A DNA stretch of 64,000 bases from Phaeotremella fagi. Taxonomy: Eukaryota; Basidiomycota; Tremellomycetes; Tremellales; Phaeotremellaceae. The notes below the pieces were generated by a model. That model did no database searches, was not told the origin of the DNA, and was given only the letters and a program-made list of their open reading frames with translations. The position numbers were made by a program, and so were the translations under genes. The stretch covers positions 1,550,001 through 1,614,000 of the forward strand of contig BCHU01000002.1 in the NCBI GenBank assembly GCA_001599715.1, given 5' to 3'. The number at the start of each line of letters is the position of its first letter. Within the stretch, counting starts at the first letter, position 1. Below, in pieces: positions 1-12,200 of the stretch.

Positions 1-59
1 TTTCTTCCCTTTTGAATTTTAGACATTCTCTCTAACTAGCTTTGGATTATATACGCGTC

Positions 60-1580
60 ATGTCAAATCTTTCAGCAATCAATTCCGACACCAACAAACC
101 GAGCTCATCTTCGATCTCAACCTCAAACACAACCGAGTTTCCTCAGTGGCTCAAGCTTTTCCTTAAATTTCCTTATATCAAGGGGGCAGGGGGTTCACCA
201 CTCTCAGAAATCAGTCAAGAGAGTATTCACAAGATCAAAGCAAATTCTTTCGATATCGCCGAAACACTAGCTCAAGTCAATAACGATGCCGAAGCAAGAA
301 TGGTGGTTGTAACAGATATGGAAACAGATGATGAGATAGAAATAGCTAATACCCTCAAGAGAAACTCAAAATGTCGTATGGTGTTTTCAGCGACTGAAAA
401 ATGGGGAAATAGAATACAGTCCTTTGGATATGCTACTTCCTTTCTACCCAGGATATCTCAACAGAAGTCGACTTTCATTTCAGAGACTCATGTACGTGGT
501 GATTCCTGGGATTTAGTTTCTGGTGCAGGTTTAAAAGAAGATAGTGAAATCTCCGCAGAGGATGCTGTCAATCGAATCAGACCACTGATAGAAGATCGTC
601 CTTTCGTACTAGAAAGTAGTTCGTCTTTCACCACCCCGGGAACGATGACTTCGAATGATTTCAGAAACTGCAAAGCCATGATTACTTATGGTGATTTCAA
701 ACTGAGTAAAGAGGGTTTAGAGACAGGTGCCAACGTTTTATACAATCGGAAAGCTTATATGGAATACCATCAACATCGTAGACACGGTAATCACGATTAT
801 GTTTACTTAACCAATCATAAAAGTTTCCATGATTCCCATGGATGTTCATACATCGGTCAACTGGGATGTGACCAGCTCCTAAGTAGAAAAGTGGCTACCG
901 AAGAAGAAGCTGATGTTCATCGAAATAGAAAATCCATTCGAATGGCTGAAACTGTTCAATGGGCTACCAGAATCAAGGCTGGCTATCTAGGTACTTGTGG
1001 TGAAGATGTCGTGAAGAGTCTCAGAAAAATTGATTCCATGGGTATTTGGTCAACTCGTGCCCTTCAAGCAAAAAGATATACCGAATCAAATTGTACACTT
1101 GAAAAAGCCGTTCAAGACGCATGGAAAATTCCAATTCATGTTAATAATCCGTACAGTTCAACTACAGGAGATGGATTGAACAGTGTACTAAACCATCCTT
1201 ACGATTTGACCTTCGTTCCTTATGAATTCAAAGATACAGATGAAGGTAAAGAAATATGGATCGATCCTGAATCAAAAGATAAAACTTATATGGTTACATG
1301 TGGATCTGAAGAATCCATCAAAGAAGTTTGGAAGAATGTTTGGCCATGTTTAGTTGAAGATTCTGGTCAAGTACCAATCATCGATGAGAATGATGCAAGG
1401 GATACTCAGATTTGGTTAGAGTTTATGAAAGATCTTTTAACGGATCTCTCGAATTTAGTTGGCGAACCTCGAAATGATATTGATAAATCTGTTTTGGATA
1501 TGGTCCAGGAATCTCTTTATGAATATTCTCATGGTGCTATGGCAAGAGTTTGTAGAGATGTACTTGAGACTGATGATTAA
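60..1580 (+). CDS. Orphan protein, possible nucleoside-hydrolase-like fold
   Basis: Single-exon gene of 506 codons. The first ATG (60) is chosen because an in-frame TAA lies at 33-35. I do not recognise the protein by name. Residues 1-30 are Ser/Thr/Asn-rich and probably disordered. Around residue 85 the segment VVVTDMETDDEIEIANTL resembles the N-terminal strand and D-x-x-x-DD metal loop of the inosine-uridine nucleoside hydrolase superfamily, and a later stretch (ITYGDF then LETGANVLYNRKAYMEY, about residue 215-240) could match the family's Gly-Gly/Asn-x-x-x-Asp region. The rest (His-rich HQHRRHGNHDY, two Trp-rich segments near the C terminus) has no match I can name. No signal peptide or membrane segment is visible. 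An intracellular enzyme is plausible; the hydrolase assignment is inference only. The sequence ttttag near base 22 could be the end of a 5' UTR intron. Confidence 0.75.
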   Translation: MSNLSAINSDTNKPSSSSISTSNTTEFPQWLKLFLKFPYIKGAGGSPLSEISQESIHKIKANSFDIAETLAQVNNDAEARMVVVTDMETDDEIEIANTLKRNSKCRMVFSATEKWGNRIQSFGYATSFLPRISQQKSTFISETHVRGDSWDLVSGAGLKEDSEISAEDAVNRIRPLIEDRPFVLESSSSFTTPGTMTSNDFRNCKAMITYGDFKLSKEGLETGANVLYNRKAYMEYHQHRRHGNHDYVYLTNHKSFHDSHGCSYIGQLGCDQLLSRKVATEEEADVHRNRKSIRMAETVQWATRIKAGYLGTCGEDVVKSLRKIDSMGIWSTRALQAKRYTESNCTLEKAVQDAWKIPIHVNNPYSSTTGDGLNSVLNHPYDLTFVPYEFKDTDEGKEIWIDPESKDKTYMVTCGSEESIKEVWKNVWPCLVEDSGQVPIIDENDARDTQIWLEFMKDLLTDLSNLVGEPRNDIDKSVLDMVQESLYEYSHGAMARVCRDVLETDD

Positions 1581-2104
1581 GTGATAGTATGTATGTATGT
1601 TATTTACCCATCCTCCTCCCTCCCTTCCCATCATATGTATCCCGATCCCGCTGATTAACTTCATGCTTCGAAATCAAGCTGGCGGTGCCTGAGAGATGCA
1701 AAGGACCCCCCACGTGGCGTGGCGGGCGCAAATGAAAGTTCGCGTAAGGTAATTCAGAGGCAAGACAGTGAGAACACCTATTCAGTAGATATATATCAAG
1801 TTAAACTTTTTATAGTCATCTACATATATCAACTTCATCTTCCATTTCGTTAACATAATATATCTATCGACTAGTAACCTGAAAAATCCAACCCAACCAA
1901 TCTGCAAATTAGAGAAATCTTCAACTGGATCCTTAATCTCAGCCACTTTCAATCGAATTCTAATCTTATCAAGGAATATCTATTGACTCACCATCGCGGT
2001 GAGTCGTATTCAAGACGTCGTTCATTCGTTCCAAAAGAAGATCATCACCTACACCATCGAGATTAGATAACAACTCGCATCATCCACTTTCTTTGAATCC
2101 TAAA
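1581..2104. other. Intergenic region upstream of the GT61 gene
   Basis: No gene is visible. It holds the 3' end of the first gene and the promoter of the glycosyltransferase. A GC-rich patch at about 1700-1735 contains a CACGTG box (1711-1716) in otherwise AT-rich sequence; the last 250 bases are pyrimidine-rich, typical of a fungal 5' leader. Confidence 0.6.
1711..1716. promoter_or_regulatory. CACGTG E-box-like site
   Basis: A palindromic CACGTG, a core bound by bHLH factors such as Cbf1 or SREBP-type regulators in fungi, lies inside a local GC-rich patch about 390 bp upstream of the glycosyltransferase start. Function is inferred from the motif alone. Confidence 0.3.
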
Positions 2105-4183
2105 ATGGCGAGAAATAACAGTTTTCTACGTACGAATCGATATTTCTTAGGGTTGGCTTTGGCTGTTACTGTTTTATTGTTTTGGTGGACTTCGCAGGGT
2201 GGGAAGGAGAGGAGGTCAAGTTATAATTCTTTGGTACGTTGTTTGTTGGATTGTCAATTTATAGAGAAATATATTGACCACAGCTCCAGAGCACTGAAGA
2301 TGACGGTTCTAATTATCTTGCCATCGACCAGAGTTTACCGGAAACGATATACGTAGACGGAGTACCAGGATTTAGTGAGCCCGAACCTATCCAAAAAGAG
2401 TATATAAAATTCTAACGAACCGCCATAGGTTATTTCAAAAATCTATATTTAGCTAAAGGGGTTTGGTACGCCGTAACATCTGATCCAACATCTATACCAG
2501 ATGTACCGTATATCATGTCAGCGTTCCCAAGTGACGAAGCCGGCGTTCACGATCCAGCTGGTGAGGATCGTTGGAAAGTCTTGGTCAAAGGTTCGGACGA
2601 TATTTCGAAGATCCTTGGTAGAGTTGCCATTAGGAAGAATGGGATTTCGGTAGGTCTTTTGAAAGTGTCTGTGGGTTTTTTTCTTGCTGAATAGAGTTTA
2701 TTCAGATGTTCTTTAATGATGAAGCTGGGAAGAACAGTGTTTCGTTTTTGAAACATTATTTCCATTGTGAGTTACAATAAGCTGTACTGCAAGTGCTTAA
2801 CTGACATTTCTTTTCAGTTAGTAAGCCTTCACCTGTTCGTCCCTCAAATATACTAACCTAGACGCTTTCCTATTTTTCCAGTTGGTGAGTTCAAAACATT
2901 AGCTAAGCTGAACTTTTAGGCGAAGTTTTCTTAGGTGCATGGAGAGTTCTAAGAGCAGCTGGCGAAACCGAGTTACCTGCTAGATTGATGTACAGGACAT
3001 CTCCTGATGATTGGGTGAGTGATTGTTTCCCATTGGTGGATGTGCACTGACATCATCCAGCGTGATCATGCTGGTATGTCTGCAAAAAATAACCATTACG
3101 GCTACTTACAAATACAGGACTTACATCTTGGTTCCAGCAATCTGTCATGCCAAGAACTACAGTCGAAGAACAATCCATCTGGCTAGATCGTGCGAAAAGT
3201 GGTCAAACCTTCATCTTCGAGAAAGTGACCATCACCGATGTAAGCCCTCAAAAATCACACTGAAATGATCGAGTGACGACTAACAACAAAAACAGAGATG
3301 GGCAGCACACGCTAAAGGCGAAAACCCAAAATACTGGAATAAAATGACGGCAGATTTATCATTAGTCTCAGCACCTGATAACTGGATGGATCCACTTCGA
3401 CACTCTATGAAAAAGCTCGTTCAAACCGATGGATGCAGTGTTCAAAGAAAATCTAAAAACGTTCCTGTTGTCACGTATGTTAATCGACAACTTACGGGAC
3501 GTAGATTGAAGGTTCCGGATAACGAAGCTTTGTTGGCTGCTATGCTCGCTTTGGAGAAGGAAGGGGTTATTGAATTTAACGATGCGGTTATGGAGAAGAA
3601 GAGTCGGATTGAACAAGTGAGTTCGGGGTGGAAGTTTTGGGTTGGGGTTCATGAACTGAACGTGTTGTTTTTTCTTTTCTCTTTCTAGTTTTGTTTGGCA
3701 CTTCGTTCAGACGTAGGTTCCCTCTCACTTTTCCAGACGATCGTTTGCTAATGTTTTGACAGATCATCATGGGTGTCCACGGTAACGGGCTAAGTCACGC
3801 GTTATGGATGAAACCAGGTAGTGCGATGTTAGAATTCATGATGCCAGGTGGATTCGCCAAGGTAAGTCCAAATTTCATATCAGTGTCTCAGCTGAATGAT
3901 GAAAAATAGGATTACGCAATGATAGGTGAATTGATGAAACATGATTACTACGCTATCCATCGAGATCACGTTTTCCCACCTGAAAAGTGAGTTCCAATAC
4001 CAATACCGAACTCTCGTGTGGCTGTTGACAAAATGTAGATGGAGAAAAGAAGATGGTTATGGTGTAGACCAAGGTGAAGGATTCCATGGATCGAATATTC
4101 CAGTAAGCATTCCTGTTAACCAGGCTCAGGTTCAAGCTGAATTAATGATCGTTCACTTAGATGGACGCAAAATTCTTATCTGA
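2105..4183 (+). CDS. GT61/DUF563 family glycosyltransferase, type II membrane protein
   Basis: Fourteen exons can be joined into 467 codons: 2105-2233, 2284-2374, 2429-2649, 2706-2766, 2818-2820, 2882-2884, 2920-3014, 3061-3073, 3118-3239, 3296-3616, 3689-3712, 3763-3861, 3910-3986, 4039-4183. The N terminus has a short basic tail and one hydrophobic helix (residues about 14-31, FLGLALAVTVLLFWW), as in Golgi type II transferases. The catalytic domain shows the GT61 hallmarks: HYFHFIGEVFLGAWR near the middle, and near the C terminus MGVHGNGLSHALWMKPGS followed by an LEFMMPGG block. The family adds xylose or GlcNAc to glycans in the secretory pathway; in tremellomycetes a role in capsule or glycoprotein xylosylation is possible but unproven. 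Exons 5 and 6 are only 3 nt each; both are needed to restore the H-F-x-G-E spacing normal for the family. The exon at 3061-3073 is 13 nt and the one at 3689-3712 is 24 nt. Confidence 0.85.
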
Positions 4184-4942
4184 TTTCATAAGGAAATTGG
4201 CACAAGAGAAAAAAGGGATGGTTGAACCTTTATGATTAATAGAAGAACAATCTACAGTTTTTCTCATTCCGTTTCTTTCATAGGAGATTCATCTAAATTC
4301 CCATTCGACTCTTGATACTATTTCGCTTCCATTTTTAGATACGACCATAGGCCCTGACCTTGGTGTCGATTGTATTAATTTACAAAAAGAAAATTTTATA
4401 CCCTATGAAATAAATTTATCAATTGGAAAATTTTGTACATTCGCATGTGCATGTTTTGCATGATCAATCATACAGTACAAGTACAAGTACAGGATTCTGT
4501 ATATGTATAACTCGTATGTACCAAATACCATAAACCAAAGCCTTTTGATTCGTGTATAATCAAAATTCCCAACTTCTGACTTCTGACCTTCCCAACTCAT
4601 CTTCTGAAAACCGCTTGATAAAACCCCGAATGAAAAAGAGAGAATTAGAATGGTATGTATCTCGTGTATTGTACATGTCCATATGTTCTCCAATGGAAAG
4701 GGGGAAAGTAAAGAAAACCGTGTATATATATTTCCTTACGTTAGAAAATGATTGGGATTTTTGGTTTGTTGTTGTTTTCGAAAAAACTTCGTGTGTTAGT
4801 TTTTCTTTGTCGTTAAAATCGTCGTGTATTCGTTAAAAAATAAAATGGGACCGGGACTGAAAAGAGCGAAGCTGATTCTTTCTTGTATTGGATTGGTGGT
4901 GTGATGTGGTGGAATGGGTGTTTGGATCGAATTGAATTCCCC
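4184..4942. other. Convergent intergenic region
   Basis: The two flanking genes converge on this 759-bp stretch. It is AT-rich, contains AATAAA-like and ATAAAT polyadenylation-type words near 4410 and 4840, and a short GTACAA repeat near 4475. Small reading frames here show no coding character. Confidence 0.55.
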
Positions 4943-7900
4943 CTAAACGATACTTTCTTCATCAATCTTTCCACGTCTACTTCCAGTAATCGTTGATCTC
5001 CTTTTCCCGTTGGTACCAACACTACTTGTAGGTAACGTACTACTCTGTCTTCTTTGTTTACGTTTTTTGATGGGTGGTTGTGAATCTACCAAAGTCGTTG
5101 ATAAAGATGGTGGAGGTGGTAAGATCCTATCCTTTGACATGAAAGCTATACCTAATCTCTGGAGTGTATCGTTAGAATCGAATTTGGCAGGTAAGAAGAC
5201 AACGGGTAATCTTGATAAAGTTGGTGAAAGGAACGGTAAATGGAATGCCTATTTTTATCATTTCATCAGTATTGCTTTTCTGGTCCTCTTTGTACAGGTA
5301 TGACTTACAACTCCCTCGGAATGGAACCCTTGAACCATACTGACGTATTCTGATATCCTGTCGTCGTTACATAAGACCATACCCATAGCTACCGGGGTAT
5401 ATCCCTCTCTAGCTAGATTGGCAACAGGTATCATCGTCGATGTACAACTAGACAGAACTGGACCAGGTTCGCTAGGATACGATATAGTCTCTGGCCAATG
5501 TTGTGATTGCCTGAAAAGGAAAATCTGGTCAGCTTGATATCATCATTTGGGTAAAGAGTTTACTTACCAAACATGACTAGTCCCTTCTTCACCCACGATC
5601 AAAACAGAAAACTTTCCACCACCTCTCCCTCGAACTTCTAAATCACCTTTCCAAACTCCGACTTTACCTTTCTGCAGATCTTTAAAAGCAGGACTAAAGA
5701 ACATACACATAGGTGGTGGTGGAACGAAGGGTACCGAAGGTAGAGTGACATGTGTCGGATGTGGTTGTCGATTTGAATTTTCAGAATTCAGTGAGAGCGG
5801 TATCGATGATGCAGATTTGATCGTTAACATGTCACTGGCTGCTGAAACCGTTGATGAAGTGTGTGAAGTACTTGAATTCGCTGTTACGTAGGGTGAAGAG
5901 GCCATTGATAGAGGTGACAAGCCAGATGTACAGACTGAGTTGCCTAGCTCTTGGACTGACGCTTTACGTTTCAGTAGATTGGTTGGAATTGAATGAGCAG
6001 GTGAATTGGTTGTGTCATTGGGTGGTGTGGGAAGTTGGAATTTGATCGATGAGTTATTCGGTGATGTTTCGAAATTCATAGTTTGGTGGTTGGGTTCAGA
6101 TTTGACTTTCTCCTGATAAAGCAGTGGTTCAGATCCAGCACGCATAGTGTTGTTTGAATTGTTATTGTTGTTATTACAATGATTTCGTTCGTTGTGTTCT
6201 TCCATCATTGCCAATATATCATCAATACCACGAATACCATCGTCGTTCTTTGACGAAGAACTGTTATCATCCTTTTCATTACCAAAGCTCAATCCAGGAA
6301 GGATATTAGTCGTCGAGGAGAACGATGCTCTGGGCAATCCAACTTTTTTAGATGGTGTATCAGGTTGAGGAGTTAAACCAGTCGAACCGAAGAATTCTGC
6401 TAAATTCGCCCATTCGACACCAGGTGTCATGTTCATGTATTGATTGATCTCTTCTAATCCACCGTTGACCTGTGTGTTTTGATTTTCGTTGGGGTTGTGT
6501 GTTTGATTTTTCTCTCCGGTGATCTCATCGAACGTTGGTAAATGATCTTGAACCATGGTCATTGCGTAATTTGATAGTAAACCTGAAAAGATCGTTGATT
6601 CCCATTGACGTATGGTTAGGTTGTACAACGTTTGGAGTGATAATGAAGATTGAGCTGAAGGTAGATTGGAGTTGAAGGGGTTAGGTGTCGATAAAGCTAT
6701 AACAATGTTTGGCCACAGACATTGACTCGTAACCTAGATGTCAACACTGTGTCAAAAAGTCATCACTCACGACATCACCACCACCTCTGTTCCAAATTTC
6801 TCCTAAGATCCTGACCACACTAACCTGACCAACGCCTTCCACTTCAACCATACTCCCTAAAATAGTTTTCCAAGCTGCATCAACCGATAACATTGATTTG
6901 TTTACAGTCTGTTGTGGAGTATTGGTAGAGTTCGTAAAGGGATCTTCCATGTTCAGTGCACCATAAAAAGATGTGGAATGTGGTAATCGATCGGAATGTA
7001 GATTGTAACTAGGATCTGAACGGGTTCGTTCCATATCAACGGATGTGGAGAAAAGAACAGTCTCGTCCTTTGTTTTATCAAATGTCGAAATAGAAGTCGG
7101 AGTCGATGAAGGATTCAATTTTGAAATCGAAGATTCCGTTTCGAAATTCAATAAACTGTTCCAACCATTGGTTGTACCTGGTGTGAACAGACCTGATATC
7201 GTTCCAGTTTGATTAGAATTTCCAGTTATTTCACTACCGAAGCCAGGTAGATTATTGAATTCTCCGATATCTAAAGATCCAACACCTGGTGTACCACCGA
7301 AAACCCAGGGGAAAATGCTAGCTGATGATGTACCAGGTGTATTGGATGATGGGAACGATGATCGTCTTCTTTGGAAACTTTGTCGACGAACTGTTGGAGG
7401 GATAGTTTCAGCTGCTAGAGATTTGACTGGTAGTGGTGAGGGGAAAGGTGAATTTGAACTGTGTGAGAGAGATAGTGATAGAGCTGGAAAGGATAGTGGT
7501 GTGATGATTTGTTGAGCTAAAGGTGAAGGTGGTATTGGATGTGTTGCCCTTCTGAGATGAAGTTGGGGTTGGGGTTTCTGGTGGAAGACAAAAGGTCAGT
7601 GAAAAGGATGCAAAATTGAGTTATTTGAGTTAAACGTTTGGAGCTAATCAGAGTATACAGTATACACAATGACGATGAAAAGGGAAGATGAAGATGAAGG
7701 TGTGGTGTGTGCGTGTAAACAATTGAGCTAACAAGTATAATATACTGTAATTGTAATTATACGTTTGATGGAAGGATGGATCATGACTCCTTTGATCTCA
7801 TGACACCGCACAACACCACACTTAGATCTCATTCACCGAAACATAAAACATAACCAAAAACAAGATAAATAGATCAACACTCACTTGTCTGGGAGATCCA

Positions 7901-8082
7901 AATGTTGAGATAGTAGCACTAAAGAACACAAATAAAGTCATATCAGTATTGACATTCCAAAGGAAACGTTGTTGCGTAAACCACAACACTCACTGCGACT
8001 CTATTTTCTCAACATTCTGTATTCCATTCCCAGAAATTGATCCATCGCGTCCTCCCAAAATAACAGTCTCATTTCGAACCAT
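4943..8082 (-). CDS. ARID-like nuclear protein, SWI/SNF-subunit candidate
   Basis: Six exons join into 867 codons (8082-7994, 7918-7885, 7577-6771, 6733-5568, 5510-5309, 5248-4943); one intron is 307 nt, far longer than its neighbours, and another is 37 nt. Most of the protein is Ser/Thr/Asn/Pro-rich and disordered, including an Asn run at about residue 475. Residues about 275-360 resemble the second half of an ARID/BRIGHT DNA-binding domain: VVRILGEIWNRGGGDVV, then W...IVIAL, then LQTLYNLTIRQWEST. The ARID N-terminal helices are degenerate. Residues about 650-800 form a second, compact domain beginning VGVWKGDLEVRG and containing HWPETISYPSEPGP, which I cannot name. A basic cluster, KKRKQRR, near the C terminus is a likely nuclear signal. 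By architecture it could be the Swi1/BAF250-class subunit of a basidiomycete SWI/SNF complex; this is inference. Confidence 0.65.
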
Positions 8083-9224
8083 ACTAACACTAACAGAACC
8101 TATATAACAATCCCCCTTCCTAAACTAAAAAAAACCAAATCCCGAGAAAAATGTAAACCGTCCTTGTTCCGATCGATTTACAGTGTTTTTATATCCATCG
8201 ATCTCGATCTTGTTGGTTGTTTTTTTTTATATCTGTCTGCGCCTAGATAGATCTGTTTTGACCTTTTTATTCGTGGGAATGAGTTGATGTATTGATTTAT
8301 GAAACGGGGTGAAATTGAATTTTCCTTTTCTTTCTCTTTCAAACGTTACCTCGTTGGATTATGTCAATATAAAGGTTTGGACCTAGTCGTGACAGCCGAA
8401 GTTCCCGGAGTAATAACAGTTGGTGTTGGATGGATATGAATTGATAGTATGAACAATATCAAGCTTGATAAAATAGGTTATTGAATGAATAGTATATACA
8501 TATATATGAGCTGCGTTTAAGAGTACCCTCTATTTCTCCTTGCTTTCCACCTAGAAATCTTCTGAGTACCATACAGCAGAACTGTTTATTTGTGGTGCAC
8601 ATTCCATTCGCCACCAGTTGACAGCAGACCCCGTGCCTAATAAACAATATCGCAGTAAGCACTTACTGCAAGTAAGGTAGTCATGTTACTACTTGCTGCC
8701 GCTGCCACTGCAATTCCAAGGCGTCCCAGCTGAACTTAAAACCTGCTATACGACTCCCACTGGGTATAAAGTTCCTTCGATCCCTAGAGATTCGCTGCTC
8801 ATCGCGGACCTTTACACAGGGTTAGTACCAAATTCTGGGAAAGTAGTATTCGTTCCCTGAAAATAAAAGAAATTCTCCTATGACGTAGGGAAATATCCTA
8901 GCTAAAGTTAATTTGAATTTGATGTGTCAACTTAAGTTATGTCATTCGTTTTTTGTTTCATTGCTTTCGTACGCAGTCTCTCCTGTTGACCCGTCCTCTT
9001 TCTCTTGGACTGCTTTTAAGCTTCTTTTTTGTATCCATCTTGTGGGAATTGGAATGTCAACAGTTCAGAATGTTTTACGTAATATGTTCATGTTATTGAC
9101 GGGTTACTAACCATGTTTTGAATCTGAGCACAGACCTTTACAGTTGACTGTGCGTGTTGTGTCAACCATTCCTCTTATTTCTATCATCTTCTTTTTTCTT
9201 CGCTTTTAAACACCACTCCCCAAC
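8083..9224. other. Divergent promoter region between the ARID-like gene and MSH4
   Basis: No gene is supported. The region has runs of T near 8220, an alternating TATATA patch at 8490-8510, an 8-bp inverted repeat at 8652-8669, and a pyrimidine-rich leader (9170-9215) just before MSH4. Confidence 0.55.
8652..8669. repeat. 8-bp inverted repeat
   Basis: GCAGTAAG and CTTACTGC are separated by two bases; a second weaker pair (GTAGT/ACTAC) follows at about 8677-8692. It lies midway between two divergent starts, so it could be an operator or a small hairpin. No flanking duplication suggests an insertion. Confidence 0.4.
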
Positions 9225-12200
9225 ATGGTACATCTACCAGTAAACTTAAGTTCAACTCCACTACGATATCAATCTCCAACTCCCTCACAAATCAAAGATG
9301 TCAAACCACATCCCCGTCCCCATCCCTACAACACCAGTAGACCACCATCGAGAGCAATCACAAATGCTAGCACCTCAATCCCCGCTAAACGTCCTGGTAC
9401 AGCTATCTTTACTCGACCACCATCAACTAGACCTGGTACTACCTTAGGCGCAGCTTCTATGGTTGGTGATGGTGATGAACCTTGTTATTTCGTTGCTTTA
9501 GTACAAGGTCGAGGTAAGAGGGTCTCATTCTTTGATCATGGAACCTTGGTTGATAGTTTATAGGTGATGGTGTTGATGTTGGTATTGCTGCAGCTAACCT
9601 GTTTACGGGGAAAGTAAGTGCTCGATCTACCTTGCAGATGTTGATCAATGGTTTAGGTATATATCACTCAAGTGAGTTTGACATATTTTGAATTTACCCT
9701 CAACACTTGAATCTCAATTCAATAGATCGCCGATACCTCCAGTAAGTGCTTTAGTGAATAGAGAGGGAGTGTACCAACCTCCAAACTTCATCAAGCTTTC
9801 ACCAAAACAATACAGCATCTCACTCTTCACCCTCCTCGTATGATCGTTGTTCCCGACACATCCTTCCCTACCAAGAATCGTTTCCAAGAATCAAGTAACC
9901 TAGTCGAAGTCATTTTGAGCGAGTTTGATACCGATTGTATCCCCCTCGAACGATCAGCTTGGAACAGAGAAGAAGGCGAGTAAACTTAGTCTTGGTTTCT
10001 TCCTCACTGGCTAATCTAATTCAGGGTGGCGATGTATCGAGCATTACGCTATCGAAGATGAAATCAAGATGGCTACCAAGATCTCAATTGCTGATAAGTG
10101 GGTACTCATCATTTCAAGTACTCATGTCCTCAGGTATTACGCTTTGTGTGCTACGGCTGCTCTGTTCAAGTCTATAGAGCTTCTTCAAGACATGAGCTAT
10201 TTGAAATTAAGTCTCCAAATCTTTCATTCTGTGTCAACTGGTATGATTCAGATGGATCATAATGGGACTCTATCTCATCTGATTCACAGGAACTATGTTC
10301 GTCGATAACGACACCGCCAAGAATCTCGAGTTGGTCACCAACGTCTTGACTCGTAAATCCAACAACACCTTACTTAGTGTTTTGAACACTTGTTTCACAC
10401 CAATGGGAACGAGATTATTGCGATCTAACATTCTTCAACCTCCGAACGGTACGTTTCAATAGTCGATAGTCTCTACTAACGACAGTGCTTACCGAAATAC
10501 GAAGACGACAAGAGGTTGTACAAGGTAAGCTCCAAGTTGAGGACCTGACTGATTTCCTTAGAATTTCTGGATCACCAAGAGAAATACGACAGTGTCAAAG
10601 CAGCTTTGAAGCCGCTCATAAAAGTGAGTGTTCATATTAGAATTTATCAATCTTCTGACCTTGTTCAGATGGATATCGAAAAGTTATTGGCACAAGTATG
10701 TCAGAAACCAGAACGTTGACTAATGTTGTGTAGCTTATTCAGAAGGACAAAAGTTCTCAAGCTACTGAAAAGCGGATTTCCCTCCTTCTGCAATTAAGGA
10801 CTTTAACAAAAGCCTTTCCCGAACTCAAGTCGACCCTATATAGCTGTAAATCAGAAATTCTAAGGGAAACAGCCGAAGTACGTTTACAAATAGAAATGTC
10901 ACTGAATGGGTACAGGCTTTCAATCATCAGAGTATCGATACTATCGGGGAATTGATTGGTCGTAGGTTTACTCTTAGAACTGAGGATTATCTGACTTTGT
11001 CGCAGAGGCTCTAAATGAAGATAACGGAGTTAAAAGAGGTTCACATGGCCATGCAGCTAAAATGAACAGACTTTATGCTGTGAAAGCTACTTACAATCTT
11101 TTATTGGACGTTGCAAGAAACACCTATAAGGAGAATCAAACCGATATTCAAGAGAGTGAGTGCGATCTGAAATTTAGTATTGACCCAAACTGACGAGATT
11201 TCACAGTGCCTCAGCAAATTTTGGGTTTGTACCAGTTTTTACAAAAACTCCGTGTCCCTTAAAACTGATATCTCTACAGAAGATCACGATTTACGTTGTG
11301 AACTGTTCTATGGAGAGAAGGGATTCAAATTTACAATGAATTTGTCTGAAGTGGAGGGTGCATTGCCCAAAGAGTTTATCGATCCAGAAACAAATGCAAC
11401 AAAGTACGTTTTCGTTGATCGATTAACTCACATCTAGGATTAAATTCACCACCCACGATTTGGTAAGTGCTGTATACGAATTTACCCTGACAATGTAATT
11501 TACGTATTGTAGGTAAAACGAAACGCGCGCTTGAAACAATCGGAGAATCAGATTTTCGAATTGAGCGATGAAATCATCCGTACTTTGATTGAAGAGATTG
11601 TTGGCCATCTACGTATTTTAATCACTTTTTCTCAACTCTAAGACGAGATGCTGATGATCACCTAGCGGGGATGTATAAATGTTGTGAAGCTGTAGGTCAG
11701 ATCGTTGAATCGTTACTGATTTTAGCTTGCTTCACTCGATATGTTATTAGCTTTTGCGACCTTCGCTAATCGTGAGTAACTCTCTGGTACAACTATTAAC
11801 CATGCTTAGATCAGAGATGCGGTAGGTACAGTGAGAGATATAAGACACTTGATACCTAATTCTGTCACAGTCAAACCTCAGTTCCTTGGAACTCTAGCTG
11901 TGAGCATTGGTCTAAGTTTGAAACCTTTACTGATCGATTCTAGATCAAAGCAGGTCGTCACCCGATTTTAGATCGAACCATGAACGGTGAATTCGTTCCA
12001 AACGATTGGTAAGTTTACTGCGCGGGTTCCAACTGACTTCATAGTTATGCGGCCGAAGGACCATCTCAATTCATACTTATCCAAGGACCTAACATGGCGG
12101 GTAAAAGTACTTATTTACGTCAAATCGGTCTTTTAACCATTCAAGGGATGTTGGGATGCTTGTAAGTCATTTAGTCTGGTATACAGCTGATCCTCAGTAT

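Noticed and set aside
9614..9637. 24-nt segment in MSH4 that begins GTAAGT and ends TTGCAG
   Set aside because: Too short to be an intron by itself; a 43-nt intron ending at 9656 plus a 15-nt exon fits the MSH4 family much better.
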